A DNA stretch of 64,000 nucleotides from an uncultured Faecalibacterium sp. (GCA_937880095.1 CALFLK010000025.1:62001-126000), one strand, 5' to 3'. Shown: positions 44,226-54,250, counted from the first letter of the stretch. Translations and numbers: made by a program. Notes: generated by a model from the letters alone, not told the origin.

Positions 44226-45036
44226 CGATTTCTACCCCCAGTTCCTTCATAGCCTGCTCGTACTGCTCCTTGTTGGGAGCCTTGCCGTGCCAGCCAACCT
44301 GATTTTCCATAAAGGAAACGCCCTTGCCCTTGGTGGTTTCGCAGCAGATAAACTTGGGCTTTCCGCTGATGGGCGCATTGATTGCTTCCACAATCGCTTC
44401 GATATCGTGGCCGTCTACCTTATAGGTTTCAAAGCCGAATGCTGCATACTTTGCGCAGGGATCGCCAACGGGCATGACCTGGTCGTTGGAACCGTCGATC
44501 TGCAGGCCGTTATGGTCCAGCATGACGATCAGGTTGTCCAGCTTGAACTTTGCTGCGCTTTCTGCAGCTTCCCAAACCTGACCTTCCTGCATTTCACCGT
44601 CACCGATGATAGCGTAGACCTTATAGTCCTTGTTCTGATACTTGGCAGCCATAGCCAGACCGCCCGCAACGCTGACACCCTGGCCCAGGCTGCCGCTGTT
44701 CACGTCGATACCGGGGGTCTTGGTGCTGTCGGGGTGACCCTGCAGGTGGCTGTGCATCTTGCGCAGCGTCCACAGATCCTCGCGGGGGAAGAAGCCCAGG
44801 TCAGCCAGAATCGCATACTGTGCCGGGCAGCTATGACCCTTGCTGAGTACGATGCGATCACGATCTTCCCACTTGGGGTTCTTGGGGTCTACCTTAGCGG
44901 TATTGTAGTAGATTGCCATCAGCATCTCCAGCATAGACAAGGAGCCACCGGGATGGCCGGACTTTGCATGATACAGCATCTTAACGATGTCGGCACGCAG
45001 CAGCCTTGCCTTTTCTTTTTGCATAGCAAGTTCCAT
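44218..45036 (-). CDS. tktA: Transketolase, N-terminal subunit
   Basis: The thiamine-diphosphate-binding half, 272 residues from ATG 45036, chosen because GGAGG lies upstream; the open frame runs 18 codons further with no site. Motifs: GHPGGSLSMLE near residue 30, the TPP motif GDGEMQEGQVWEAAESAA and HNGLQIDG near 155-195. It lies first in a two-gene transcript with the C-terminal subunit. Active enzyme needs both halves. Confidence 0.93.
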   Translation of the reverse strand: MELAMQKEKARLLRADIVKMLYHAKSGHPGGSLSMLEMLMAIYYNTAKVDPKNPKWEDRDRIVLSKGHSCPAQYAILADLGFFPREDLWTLRKMHSHLQGHPDSTKTPGIDVNSGSLGQGVSVAGGLAMAAKYQNKDYKVYAIIGDGEMQEGQVWEAAESAAKFKLDNLIVMLDHNGLQIDGSNDQVMPVGDPCAKYAAFGFETYKVDGHDIEAIVEAINAPISGKPKFICCETTKGKGVSFMENQVGWHGKAPNKEQYEQAMKELGVEIDE

Positions 45037-45187
45037 AAGCAACTGATCCTCCGTGAAATCACTCAATTTGTTTCGCCGTACACCCGACATTTTTTCAAAA
45101 AAGAAAAACTTAGCGCACAGCAGCCCTATTTTAGTTTATAATAGCACAAAAATCGTACTTATTCCAGCATTTTGACCAAAACAACGT

Positions 45188-45311
45188 GAATTTCTACATA
45201 ATCAGCAACGGCAGTGCCGTCGCTTTACCAAAAATCGGCATAGTTGCCTTTTTTCGAGCAGCAGAGAAGCGCCGGAAGTGCTGTTTTTACAAGTTCTGAT
45301 TATGTAAATTC
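45188..45311. repeat. 124-base element with long terminal inverted repeats
   Basis: GAATTTCTACATAATCAG (45188-45205) is inverted as CTGATTATGTAAATTC (45296-45311). Inside lies a second inverted pair (GCAAC/GTTGC) and a short hairpin ACGGCA/TGCCGT. No open frame. It could be a miniature mobile element remnant or a structured RNA. The surrounding 45037-45420 has no gene. Confidence 0.5.
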
Positions 45312-45421
45312 TTCCATCGCGAAAAAGCACAAGTGCGGCGTATTCTGCCTTTCTGTCGAAAATAGGCAAAATTTCGTGGCAAATCGGGTCCACTTTTTCA
45401 ATCCTCTGCTGCATCTTTTTA

Positions 45422-45450
45422 TTTACAAGATGACAATTCCTTGCTATAAT
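45422..45450 (+). promoter_or_regulatory. Promoter of the CofE-like gene
   Basis: -35 TTTACA (45422-45427), 17-base spacer, -10 TATAAT (45445-45450). Confidence 0.75.
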
Positions 45451-45520
45451 ACTTTGTTGGAAATCCGTTAAATCCGTCCCGCCCGATTGGGTTGGACGCA
45501 ACACAAAGGAGTGTTTATTT

Positions 45521-46717
45521 ATGAGCCGTATGGTAGGTACTGTATCCCGTGGTCTGCGCGCCCCCATCATCCGCGAGGGTGATAACCTGGTCGAAATCGT
45601 CACCAACACCGTCCTGGAAGCTGCAGAAGACGCTGGATTTACCATCCAGGATCGGGACATTGTTGCCATGACCGAAGCCATTGTGGCCCGTGCACAGGGT
45701 AACTACGCTTCTGTGGATGATATTGCAGCTGATGTCCGCGCCAAGTTCGGCGGCGAGACCGTTGGTGTTATTTTCCCCATTCTGAGCCGTAACCGCTTTG
45801 CAATCTGCCTGCGCGGTATTGCTAAGGGCTGCAAGAAGGTTGTTCTGATGCTGTCCTACCCCTCTGACGAAGTGGGCAACCACCTGATCAGCCAGGACGA
45901 TCTGGACGAGAAGGGCATCAATCCTTACAGCGATGTGCTGTCTCTGGAGCGTTACCGCGAACTGTTCGGCTATAAGGTTCACCGTTTCACCGGCGTGGAT
46001 TATGTGGACTACTACAAGACCCTGATCGAAGAGTGCGGCGCTGAGGCTGAGATCGTTTTCGCAAACGACTGCCGTGCAATTCTGCCCTACACCAAGAATG
46101 TGCTGAACTGCGACATTCACACCCGCGCACGCACCAAGCGCATCCTGAAGGCAAACGGTGCTGAGCGTGTGTTCGGTCTGGACGAGATCCTGAACGAGTC
46201 CATCAACGGCAGCGGCTACAACGCAGATTACGGTCTGCTGGGCACCAACAAGGCTACCGAGGACACCGTCAAACTGTTCCCCCGCGACTGCAAGGCTGTT
46301 GTCGATGCAATCCAGGCACAGCTGCTGGAGAAGACCGGCAAGCATGTTGAAGTTATGGTCTACGGCGACGGCGCATTCAAGGACCCCGTCGGCAAGATCT
46401 GGGAGCTGGCTGACCCCGTTGTAAGCCCCGCTTACACCTCTGGTCTGGAGGGCACCCCCAACGAGCTGAAGCTGAAGTACCTGGCAGACAACGATTTCGC
46501 TGATCTGTCCGGCGACGAGCTGAAGGCAGCTATCAAGGAAAAGATCCAGCAGAAGGACGGCAGCAGCCTGGTTGGCCAGATGGCTTCCGAAGGCACTACC
46601 CCCCGTCAGCTGACCGACCTGATCGGTTCTCTGTGCGACCTGACCTCCGGTTCCGGCGACAAGGGTACTCCTATTGTGTATATTCAGGGCTACTTCGACA
46701 ACTACACCACCGAATAA
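45521..46717 (+). CDS. Coenzyme F420-0:L-glutamate ligase family protein
   Basis: A 398-residue member of the F420-ligase (CofE) superfamily. Features: an N-terminal TVSRGLRAPIIREGDNL segment, IVAMTEAIVARAQG near residue 47 (metal-binding region), and VMVYGDGAFKDPVGKIWELADPVV near residue 280. In Actinobacteria and archaea CofE adds glutamate to F420. No other F420 gene is in the window, and most Firmicutes lack the cofactor, so the substrate here may be different. Own promoter, ribosome site AAAGGAGTG and terminator. The codon choice is highly biased, suggesting strong expression. Confidence 0.8.
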   Translation: MSRMVGTVSRGLRAPIIREGDNLVEIVTNTVLEAAEDAGFTIQDRDIVAMTEAIVARAQGNYASVDDIAADVRAKFGGETVGVIFPILSRNRFAICLRGIAKGCKKVVLMLSYPSDEVGNHLISQDDLDEKGINPYSDVLSLERYRELFGYKVHRFTGVDYVDYYKTLIEECGAEAEIVFANDCRAILPYTKNVLNCDIHTRARTKRILKANGAERVFGLDEILNESINGSGYNADYGLLGTNKATEDTVKLFPRDCKAVVDAIQAQLLEKTGKHVEVMVYGDGAFKDPVGKIWELADPVVSPAYTSGLEGTPNELKLKYLADNDFADLSGDELKAAIKEKIQQKDGSSLVGQMASEGTTPRQLTDLIGSLCDLTSGSGDKGTPIVYIQGYFDNYTTE

Positions 46718-46740
46718 GCTCTGCGCAAAGCAAATCATAA

Positions 46741-46778
46741 AAAAGGGACGGCACCACATGGTGCCGTCCCTTTTTGTT
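46741..46778. terminator. Bidirectional terminator
   Basis: 15-bp stem AAAAGGGACGGCACC/GGTGCCGTCCCTTTT, loop ACAT, T run on both sides; between the CofE-like gene and the metallophosphoesterase gene. Confidence 0.9.
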
Positions 46779-46794
46779 TTTTACAGGCTGCTGC

Positions 46795-47340
46795 TTACAG
46801 CGCCCAAGTCATTTTCACTGTGCCGTCCAGATCTTTCCAAGTAAAGCCCGCATCATCCAGCATCATGTAGCCGTGCCAGCTATCTTCCTTCGGAATGGAA
46901 ACCGAACCGGGATTCAGATACTGCACACCGTCCACATCCTCGCAGGCGGGTACATGGGTATGACCATGCAGCAGAATATCACCCTTAGCCAGCGGGGGCA
47001 TCTGTGCCTTGTTGAACTTATGACCATGGGTCACAAACATAGTACGGCCGCCGGATAGCGCAACCAGCGCATAGGTTGCCAGAATGGGGAAGTCCAGCAC
47101 CATCTGGTCCACATCACCGTCACAGTTGCCTTGCACACACATCAGCTTTTCCTTGCGGGGATTCAGCATGGCGATCACTTCTTTGGGTGCGTAGTCACGG
47201 GGCAGATCATTGCGGGGACCGTGGTACAAAATGTCACCCAACAGCAGCAGCTTATCCGGATTTTCCCGGTCCATTGCCTCCAGCATCTGGCGGCAGTAAT
47301 ATGCCGAACCGTGGATATCCGATGCAATCATGTATTTCAT
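46795..47340 (-). CDS. yfcE: YfcE-type metallophosphoesterase
   Basis: A 181-residue calcineurin-like phosphodiesterase. Metal motifs are all present: ASDIHG (7-12), LLGDILYHGP near 34, GNCDGDVD near 71 and THGH / HGHTHVP near 105-125. YfcE-type enzymes cleave phosphodiesters in vitro; the natural substrate is unknown. It lies 21 bases after the MATE pump and is probably cotranscribed. Confidence 0.92.
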   Translation of the reverse strand: MKYMIASDIHGSAYYCRQMLEAMDRENPDKLLLLGDILYHGPRNDLPRDYAPKEVIAMLNPRKEKLMCVQGNCDGDVDQMVLDFPILATYALVALSGGRTMFVTHGHKFNKAQMPPLAKGDILLHGHTHVPACEDVDGVQYLNPGSVSIPKEDSWHGYMMLDDAGFTWKDLDGTVKMTWAL

Positions 47341-47361
47341 TGTATTTCCTCCTTGCTATAC

Positions 47362-48786
47362 TTAAGCATTCTGGTTTGCACCAGAGCAGCATTCCGTTTC
47401 AGGCTGACCGTGCAGGGGGTTCCAACTGCCGTTGAGATAGCAGCGCAGATACAAAACAAACATCAGCATATTATGCAGGATCATGCAAGCCCATGCAGAC
47501 ACCAGACCAAAGCCCAAAATGCGGGTGCAGATAAAGGTGCCCAAGATACGCACCAGCCACATACCGGCTACGCCATACAAAAACGGCTGTCGTGTTTTGC
47601 CAACGCCCAGCATGACGCCCTGCACGATAATATAAAAACCAAAGAACGGTTCCGACACAGCCACCATACGAAGCACCGTCGTACCCAGTTCGATTACGTC
47701 TGCGCTGGAAGAGAACACGCTCATCAGCATCGGTGCCAGCATAAACAGTGCCGCACCGGAAACCACCATCAAACTGATTTCCAGCGGCAGCAGGATGCGC
47801 GCCAAATGCTTCATGCGCTTGTTATCACCGGCACCGTAGGCATTGCCCGCCAGCGTAGCAGCAGCAATCTCCATGCCGTGACCCGGAATGTAGAATGCGG
47901 ATTCTACGGTGTTCGCAATGGTATGCGCCGCAGCAGCAACTTCGCCCAGCGCATTGATCATGGTTGCGAATGCTACAAAGCCCAGAGAGGTCGCAAAACG
48001 CTGCATCATATTGGGAATGGTGACCGTCATGCAGGGACGCAGAATGGATTTATCCGGGCGCAGCGGCTGATTCTTGGGCGAAACCGTAGGATGCCGGTAC
48101 AGCACAACCGTAATGCAGATACCGCCAACCGTAAAGGCAATCGCGCTGGCTGCTGCTGCACCAACAACACCCCAGCCTGCGCCGTAAATGGTCATGGACG
48201 TACCAAACAGCTCCACCGTACGGGTGGGGTAGATGAACAGGATATTCAAAACAATATTGATCAGGTTCACCAGCAGACCGATCTTCATCGGCGTTTTTGT
48301 ATCACCGGCAGCGCGCAGTACTGTACCGAAAACAATGCTGGCTGTGCGGGGCAGCATCGGCAGGTACAGCACGAAGAAATATCGGGACGTTAACTCCCGA
48401 ATTGCCTCCGGCACCTGCATCCAAATCGGAATTTGTCCGCTCAGACCCAGCGTCAGCACCGTTGTGAGGATACCGGTAAACAAAACCATGGTTACCGCCT
48501 GACCGGATGCACGGCGCGCACGGTCATTTTCTCCCGCGCCCTGCGCGCGGGAAATATATGCCAAAAAGCCGATACCCACCGCTGACAGCGTGTCTGTAAC
48601 TAACCAGTTTACTGTACCAGTAGCACCAACCGCAGCAGTTGCATAAGTACCCAATACACCGACCATTGCTGTATCGATGTACTGCACCGCGGTCTGCATC
48701 ATTTGCTCCAACATGGTAGGCCATGCCAGTGCCACGATGACACACAGCATCTCCCAGTTGGGACCCGAAAAGAGTTTCCTTTTCAT
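47362..48786 (-). CDS. MATE family efflux transporter
   Basis: A 474-residue multidrug and toxin extrusion protein with twelve helices in two related halves. The start ATG 48786 follows GGAGGGG; the open frame runs 42 codons further. Family blocks: WPTMLEQMMQTAVQYIDTAMVG near residue 20-41 region, GATGTVNWL, and in the second half NALGEVAAAAHTIANTVES. It would export cationic compounds with Na+ or H+ exchange; the substrate is not known. The next gene is the YfcE-type phosphoesterase. Confidence 0.92.
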   Translation of the reverse strand: MKRKLFSGPNWEMLCVIVALAWPTMLEQMMQTAVQYIDTAMVGVLGTYATAAVGATGTVNWLVTDTLSAVGIGFLAYISRAQGAGENDRARRASGQAVTMVLFTGILTTVLTLGLSGQIPIWMQVPEAIRELTSRYFFVLYLPMLPRTASIVFGTVLRAAGDTKTPMKIGLLVNLINIVLNILFIYPTRTVELFGTSMTIYGAGWGVVGAAAASAIAFTVGGICITVVLYRHPTVSPKNQPLRPDKSILRPCMTVTIPNMMQRFATSLGFVAFATMINALGEVAAAAHTIANTVESAFYIPGHGMEIAAATLAGNAYGAGDNKRMKHLARILLPLEISLMVVSGAALFMLAPMLMSVFSSSADVIELGTTVLRMVAVSEPFFGFYIIVQGVMLGVGKTRQPFLYGVAGMWLVRILGTFICTRILGFGLVSAWACMILHNMLMFVLYLRCYLNGSWNPLHGQPETECCSGANQNA

Positions 48787-48962
48787 AACGTTCCCCCTCC
48801 TATTTTCTGGTCTTTTCCTATTCTTCGCCGCAATTTTATTTCCTTCTATTATAAATGACAACCTGGGGGGAAAGTCAACCCCACTGGTAAAATCTACTTT
48901 TATGGGACACAATCTGTGCTATACTGAATTTATCATATCCAAGCGACACAAGGGAGGCTGCT

Positions 48963-50102
48963 ATGAAACTGTTTCATCTGTCCGACCTGCATCTGGGCAA
49001 GCGTGTAAACGGCTTTTCCATGCTGGAGGATCAGGACCACATCCTGCGCCAGATTCTGGCGCTGGTCGACACCGAACAACCAGACGGCATTTTGATTGCC
49101 GGCGATGTATACGACAAATCCGTACCCGGCACCGAAGCGGTACGCCTGTTCGACGACTTTTTGTGTGCGCTGGCAACCCGCAGAATTCCGGTTTTTGTCA
49201 TCAGCGGCAACCACGATTCGCCGGAGCGTCTGGCTTTCGGCAATCGTTTGATGGACGCCAGCGGCATCCATCTCAGCCCGGTTTACAACGGAACGGTAAC
49301 GCCCATTGATTTGCATGACGCGTTTGGTCCGGTCCATTTTTATCTGCTGCCCTTTGTAAAACCGATTCATGTACGTCGTTTCTTTCCGGAAGAAACCCTC
49401 GAAAGCTACACCGATGCACTGGCTTGCGCGGTCAATGCCATGCACATCGACCCCGCCGAGCGAAATGTTCTGCTGACACACCAGTTTGTCACCGGAGCAG
49501 CCCGGTCGGATTCTGAAGAAATCACCGTAGGCGGTACAGATAACGTAGACCTTTCTCTCTTTGACGACTTTGATTATGTGGCACTGGGTCACATTCACGG
49601 TCCGCAGACACTGGCTGAAAACCGTGTGCGCTACTGCGGCACTCCGCTGAAATATTCTTTCTCCGAGGTCAATCACAAAAAATCTGTTACGGTGGTGGAT
49701 CTTGCCGAAAAGGGCAGCGTTGCGCTGCGAACCTTACCGCTGACCCCGCTGCACGATTTGCGGGAAATCAAGGGCACTTATGCCGACGTGACCTGCAAAC
49801 GCAGCTGGGAAAACACCCCTACCGACGACTATATGCACATCACCCTCACGGATGAAGAAGATGTACCGGATGCACTGGCAAAACTGCGTGTGATTTATCC
49901 CAATTTGATGAAGCTGGATTATGACAACCAGCGCACCCGCTCCCAGACCCAGCTGGAAGTCATCGAAGAGGTCCAGCACATTGACCCGCTGGACTTGTTC
50001 GACCAGTTTTACACCCAGCAAAACAACCAGCCCCTTTCGGACGAGCAGCGCAGCTTTGTGCGCGATTTGATTACATCCATTTGGGAAAAGGAGGAGCTAT
50101 GA
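48963..50102 (+). CDS. sbcD: DNA repair nuclease SbcD
   Basis: Mre11-type nuclease subunit. The 379-residue protein has the metallophosphoesterase motifs LSDLHLGK (5-12), AGDVYDKS near 44, ISGNHDSPERL near 80 and GHIHGPQ near 205. With SbcC it forms an ATP-dependent nuclease that trims hairpin and blocked DNA ends. Stop and sbcC start overlap as ATGA, so the two are coupled. The length is normal. Confidence 0.95.
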   Translation: MKLFHLSDLHLGKRVNGFSMLEDQDHILRQILALVDTEQPDGILIAGDVYDKSVPGTEAVRLFDDFLCALATRRIPVFVISGNHDSPERLAFGNRLMDASGIHLSPVYNGTVTPIDLHDAFGPVHFYLLPFVKPIHVRRFFPEETLESYTDALACAVNAMHIDPAERNVLLTHQFVTGAARSDSEEITVGGTDNVDLSLFDDFDYVALGHIHGPQTLAENRVRYCGTPLKYSFSEVNHKKSVTVVDLAEKGSVALRTLPLTPLHDLREIKGTYADVTCKRSWENTPTDDYMHITLTDEEDVPDALAKLRVIYPNLMKLDYDNQRTRSQTQLEVIEEVQHIDPLDLFDQFYTQQNNQPLSDEQRSFVRDLITSIWEKEEL

Positions 50103-53100
50103 GACCTTTAACACTGCGCATTTCCGCCTTTGGTCCCTATGCCGGTTTGACCGAAGTGGATATGGAACGTCTGGGCAAAGGCGGACTGTATCTGATTACC
50201 GGCGATACCGGTGCCGGTAAAACCACCTTGTTTGATGCCATCACATTCGCCTTATACGGCGAAGCCAGCGGCGAAAACCGCAAAGCCAGCATGATGCGCT
50301 CTAAATATGCGGAACCTGCTACGCCCACCTTTGTGGAGCTGCGCTTTTCCTGCCGCAACAAGGAATATACCGTATGGCGCTGCCCGGAATATGAACGTCC
50401 CGCCAAGCGCGGCAGTGGTTTGACCACACAGGCTGCGCAGGCAGAATTGACTATGCCGGATGGCAGCGTTGTCACCGGTCTGGTCACCGTGACAGAGAAA
50501 ATCAACAGCATTTTGGGTGTGAACCGAAATCAGTTTTCCCGCATTGCCATGATTGCTCAGGGCGATTTTATGAAGCTGCTTTTTGCCGACACCAAAGAGC
50601 GGCAGCGGATTTTCCGAGAACTGTTTAAGACACACAAATTCGAAATGCTGCAGAACAGCATCGGCAAGGCAGCACAGGATTTACGCACCGATTGTGACTG
50701 CGCCCGCAAGAACGTGGCACTGTATATCAATAGCCTGACCTGCCCCGCAGAAGATGTACTGGCACCCCAGCTGGAAAAAGCGAAACAGAACCAGCTTCCT
50801 TTTGCGGACACCCTCGCTCTGACAGAGCAACTGCTACTGCAGGACGAAACCCGCAAAAAACAGCTGGAACAGCAGCTTGCACAACTGAATGAAACGCTGG
50901 AACAAGCCAGCAGTCGGCTGAACGAAGCGAAACATATCGAAGAAACGAAAGCCGAATTGGATGAAACACAAGCAAAGCGCAATCAGCTGGCTCCGCAGCT
51001 GGACGAGCTGAATTCCCTGTGGAGCGAGTGGAACAGCGACGCAGCACAGAAAGCGCAGAAAGAGCTGGAGCAGAAAATTATCACGCTGGAAAACGCCATG
51101 CCCCAGTATGCCGAACTGGCAAAACAGCAGGAGTTGGTTGCAGAAACAAACCGGCAAATCGTGTTTGAAAATGCTGCACAAACCGAACGTCAGAAAGCCG
51201 TGGATTCTGCTGCCCACCAGTTGACCGACGCACGGCAAACCTTGGATGATTTGCAAAATGTGGATGTGCAAATGGCGCAGCTGCTTCATCAGCAGGAGGA
51301 ACTGAACCAGAAAATCAGCGCGCTGAACGACCTGAACCATGCGCTGACGGCTTATCGGTCTGCGCAAAACACAGCACGCGAAGCGAGCAAAGCACACGCT
51401 GCGGCAGAATCCGACTACAACAGCGCCAAAGACAAACAGCAGCCTTTACGGGATACCATTGAAGCCGAAAAAGCCGAAGTATCGAAACTTTCCGAAGCAC
51501 CCGCACAGCTGGAGCGCATCAAAGCGGAGGGGTTCCGTCAGACCGACCGGCAGAACGAGCTGAAAAAAGCGCAGCAGGATTTGGCAGATTGCGCTGCGCT
51601 GCGTCAAAAACTGGAGCAGGCACAGCAAATCTATCGGGAAGCCCGCGCCAACGCAGACGCTTTGGACGCAGATTATAAAGCCAAGCACAAGGCATTTTTG
51701 GATGAACAGGCAGGCGTCCTTGCCGAATCCTTGCAGCCGAATCTGCCTTGTCCGGTGTGTGGCTCCATCCATCACCCCAACCCTGCCGCAATGACCGCAG
51801 GCGCGCCCAGCCGGGAGCAGGTAGATACTGCACGCAGTCTAGCGGAAGAAGCCGGCAATGCCGCTTTGCGCGCCAGCACCGAAGCAAACCGGCAGAAGGG
51901 TACCGTGGAAAGCAGCGAAAAGGTCCTGTATGAACAAATCGCATCCCTGCTGGGTCAGGCGGTATCCATTTCGCAGGCACCCCAGCACATCGAAGCTGCT
52001 CTTAGCGAGACCGAAGCAAACCTGAACAACCTGCGGGAAGCTTATCTGAAATGCGCACAGGACGTGCAGGAAAAGGGTAAACACGAAGCCGAGCAGAAAC
52101 GGCTGGAACAGGCGCTGCAAACGCTGGAAAAACAGCTGGAAATCTTGCAAAAAGCCGTCACGGATACCCTCAACCAGCGCACCGCAGCCGAGAGTGCCGT
52201 AAATCATCAGGAAACCCAGCTCAAGCAGCAAGCTGCTGCCTTGCTGGGCAATGCCGATTTGGTATCCCTCCCCAAAATCTTGTCGGAGCAGTCGGAAACC
52301 TATCGCACACACAATGACACTCTGCAAAGTGAACTTCGTGCGCAGCAAAATCTCGTAACAAAGCGTGATACTCTGCGGGAGCAAATCCCCACGCTGGAAA
52401 CCGCAAAATCCGATGCCGAATCCGCACTGGAAAACGGTCGTGCGCGCATTGTCAACTTGACCACACGGTGTGCCGCACAAAAGGCAACTATGGAAAGTCT
52501 GGTCCAAGCCTTGCCGCTGGAAAATCACAGCGAAGCACAAGCCCAGCTGACCAAATATCAGAACCAGCGTACCGAACGGGAAGAACACAAACGCACCCTG
52601 CAAGAAAAGCGGGAAAATCTGAGCAAAGCACTCTCTTCGCTGGATGGCAGCATCCAGCAAATGACCAAAACAGTAGAACAAGCCCCCAACGTAGACCTTG
52701 ACGCTTTGGAAACCGAAATCGACGCGCAAAGACAAAATCGTGACCAGTTGGACAAGCAAAAGCAGGATGTTTATGCACGCTATCAAGCAAACACTGCTGC
52801 GCGTGACCAGATGGTCCAGCACGCCAAAACCTTAGACGAACTGGAAACCCGCTATCGCTGGGTCAATGCGCTGGACGAAACCGCCGCAGGTAAAATTTCT
52901 GGCAAGAGCAAAGTCATGCTGGAAACTTATGTACAGATGACCTATTTTGACCGCATCATCCGCCGCGCCAATCTGCGGCTGCGTACCATGAGCGGTGGTC
53001 AGTACCAGTTGATCCGCCGTGAGCAGGCAGAAAACAATCGCAGCCAATCCGGCTTGGAACTGGATGTCATCGACCATTACAACGCCACCCAGCGCAGCGT

Positions 53101-53401
53101 AAAAACCCTCAGCGGCGGTGAAAGTTTTCAGGCTTCCTTGTCGCTTGCGCTGGGGCTGTCGGATGAAATCCAATATTCCGCCGGAGGCATCAAACTGGAC
53201 AGTATGTTTGTGGACGAAGGCTTTGGCTCTCTGGATGAAGACTCCTTGCATCAGGCAGTTTCCGCTTTGTCCAGCCTGACTGAAGGGGACCGTCTGGTGG
53301 GTATCATCTCCCATGTAGGCGAGCTGAAAAATAAAATCCCCTGTCAAATTCTGGTCAAAAAAGATAAATCCGGCGGAAGCCGCATCGAAATCCAAACCTG
53401 A
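50099..53401 (+). CDS. sbcC: DNA repair ATPase SbcC
   Basis: Rad50-type ATPase of 1100 residues; start at ATG 50099 after AAGGAGGAG. Walker A is GDTGAGKTT (about 36-44), then a long heptad coiled coil rich in Q, E, A and L. The zinc hook CPVCG is near residue 551, followed by a second coil. The C-terminal half has the signature TLSGGESFQASLSLALGL near residue 1008 and Walker B FVDEGFGSLDE near 1045. Two hook-joined molecules hold DNA while SbcD cuts. Confidence 0.95.
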   Translation: MRPLTLRISAFGPYAGLTEVDMERLGKGGLYLITGDTGAGKTTLFDAITFALYGEASGENRKASMMRSKYAEPATPTFVELRFSCRNKEYTVWRCPEYERPAKRGSGLTTQAAQAELTMPDGSVVTGLVTVTEKINSILGVNRNQFSRIAMIAQGDFMKLLFADTKERQRIFRELFKTHKFEMLQNSIGKAAQDLRTDCDCARKNVALYINSLTCPAEDVLAPQLEKAKQNQLPFADTLALTEQLLLQDETRKKQLEQQLAQLNETLEQASSRLNEAKHIEETKAELDETQAKRNQLAPQLDELNSLWSEWNSDAAQKAQKELEQKIITLENAMPQYAELAKQQELVAETNRQIVFENAAQTERQKAVDSAAHQLTDARQTLDDLQNVDVQMAQLLHQQEELNQKISALNDLNHALTAYRSAQNTAREASKAHAAAESDYNSAKDKQQPLRDTIEAEKAEVSKLSEAPAQLERIKAEGFRQTDRQNELKKAQQDLADCAALRQKLEQAQQIYREARANADALDADYKAKHKAFLDEQAGVLAESLQPNLPCPVCGSIHHPNPAAMTAGAPSREQVDTARSLAEEAGNAALRASTEANRQKGTVESSEKVLYEQIASLLGQAVSISQAPQHIEAALSETEANLNNLREAYLKCAQDVQEKGKHEAEQKRLEQALQTLEKQLEILQKAVTDTLNQRTAAESAVNHQETQLKQQAAALLGNADLVSLPKILSEQSETYRTHNDTLQSELRAQQNLVTKRDTLREQIPTLETAKSDAESALENGRARIVNLTTRCAAQKATMESLVQALPLENHSEAQAQLTKYQNQRTEREEHKRTLQEKRENLSKALSSLDGSIQQMTKTVEQAPNVDLDALETEIDAQRQNRDQLDKQKQDVYARYQANTAARDQMVQHAKTLDELETRYRWVNALDETAAGKISGKSKVMLETYVQMTYFDRIIRRANLRLRTMSGGQYQLIRREQAENNRSQSGLELDVIDHYNATQRSVKTLSGGESFQASLSLALGLSDEIQYSAGGIKLDSMFVDEGFGSLDEDSLHQAVSALSSLTEGDRLVGIISHVGELKNKIPCQILVKKDKSGGSRIEIQT

Positions 53402-53433
53402 TTCCACACAAATCTTGAAAAGGACGTGTTTTT

Positions 53434-54234
53434 ATGGAAGATTCTATCCGTGTTGTGATTTCTCCCGACCGCTGTGTCAGCTGCGGTCTTTGTATTCAGG
53501 ACTGTGCCTCGCACGCACTGAAACTGACGGAAAACGGTGTTGCCTGCACACGACCCTGTCTGGAATGCGGTCACTGTGTTGCCATTTGTCCTGCCCATGC
53601 GGTGTCCATGCCGGAACTGGATATGGCAGATGTAACGGAATATGACCCCGACTCGTTTTCTGTTGATCCGGACCATCTGCTGAATTTGATGAAATTCCGC
53701 CGCAGCGTGCGTTCTTTCACCAGCCAGCCCGTATCGGACAAGGTTCTGATGCAGATTTTACAGGCAGGCCGTCACGCTCCTACCGCAAAAAATGTACAGG
53801 GGCTGCACTTTGTCGCCCTGCAAAAAGAGCTGCCCGCATTTCGGCAGGCATTCTGGGACGCTATGCCGGATGTGATTGCAGCCTGCGGTGCAGATGATCC
53901 CGCTGCACGGCTGTGCGCACGCTTTTACGAAAAGCACCAGAAAACCGGGTATGACCCGTTCTTTATGAATGCCCCCGCCGTGTTGCTGGTCTGCGGCGGC
54001 AGCTTCTGGGATGCCGGCCTTGCTGCCGGGAATATGGAGTTGATGGCTTCTGCCAACGGTCTGGGCTTCTTGCATGACGGCTTTTTGCAGCAGGCGCTAC
54101 TACACGCACCCCAACTGCTGGAGCCGCTTGGGCTGGCAGATATCCCTGTCACAGCCTGTATGCTCACCGGCTATGCGGAACGCACTTACGCCCGCACCGC
54201 ACCCCGCAAGATGACCGATTTACAGGTGCGCTAA
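53434..54234 (+). CDS. Nitroreductase with N-terminal two-cluster ferredoxin domain
   Basis: A 266-residue fusion. Residues 10-60 carry two four-cysteine motifs (CVSCGLCIQDC and CLECGHCVAICP), able to hold two [4Fe-4S] clusters. Residues 80-266 form an FMN nitroreductase: KFRRSVRSFTSQPV near 86 and QAGRHAPTAKNVQ near 108. Such proteins move electrons from ferredoxin-level donors to a flavin. It lies 33 bases after sbcC. The physiological acceptor is unknown. A strong terminator follows. Confidence 0.9.
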   Translation: MEDSIRVVISPDRCVSCGLCIQDCASHALKLTENGVACTRPCLECGHCVAICPAHAVSMPELDMADVTEYDPDSFSVDPDHLLNLMKFRRSVRSFTSQPVSDKVLMQILQAGRHAPTAKNVQGLHFVALQKELPAFRQAFWDAMPDVIAACGADDPAARLCARFYEKHQKTGYDPFFMNAPAVLLVCGGSFWDAGLAAGNMELMASANGLGFLHDGFLQQALLHAPQLLEPLGLADIPVTACMLTGYAERTYARTAPRKMTDLQVR

Positions 54235-54250
54235 AAACAATATACACAAC

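Noticed and set aside
43293..45036. Broken transketolase gene
   Set aside because: Both parts have their own start and matching domain borders; split transketolase is a normal form in this group.
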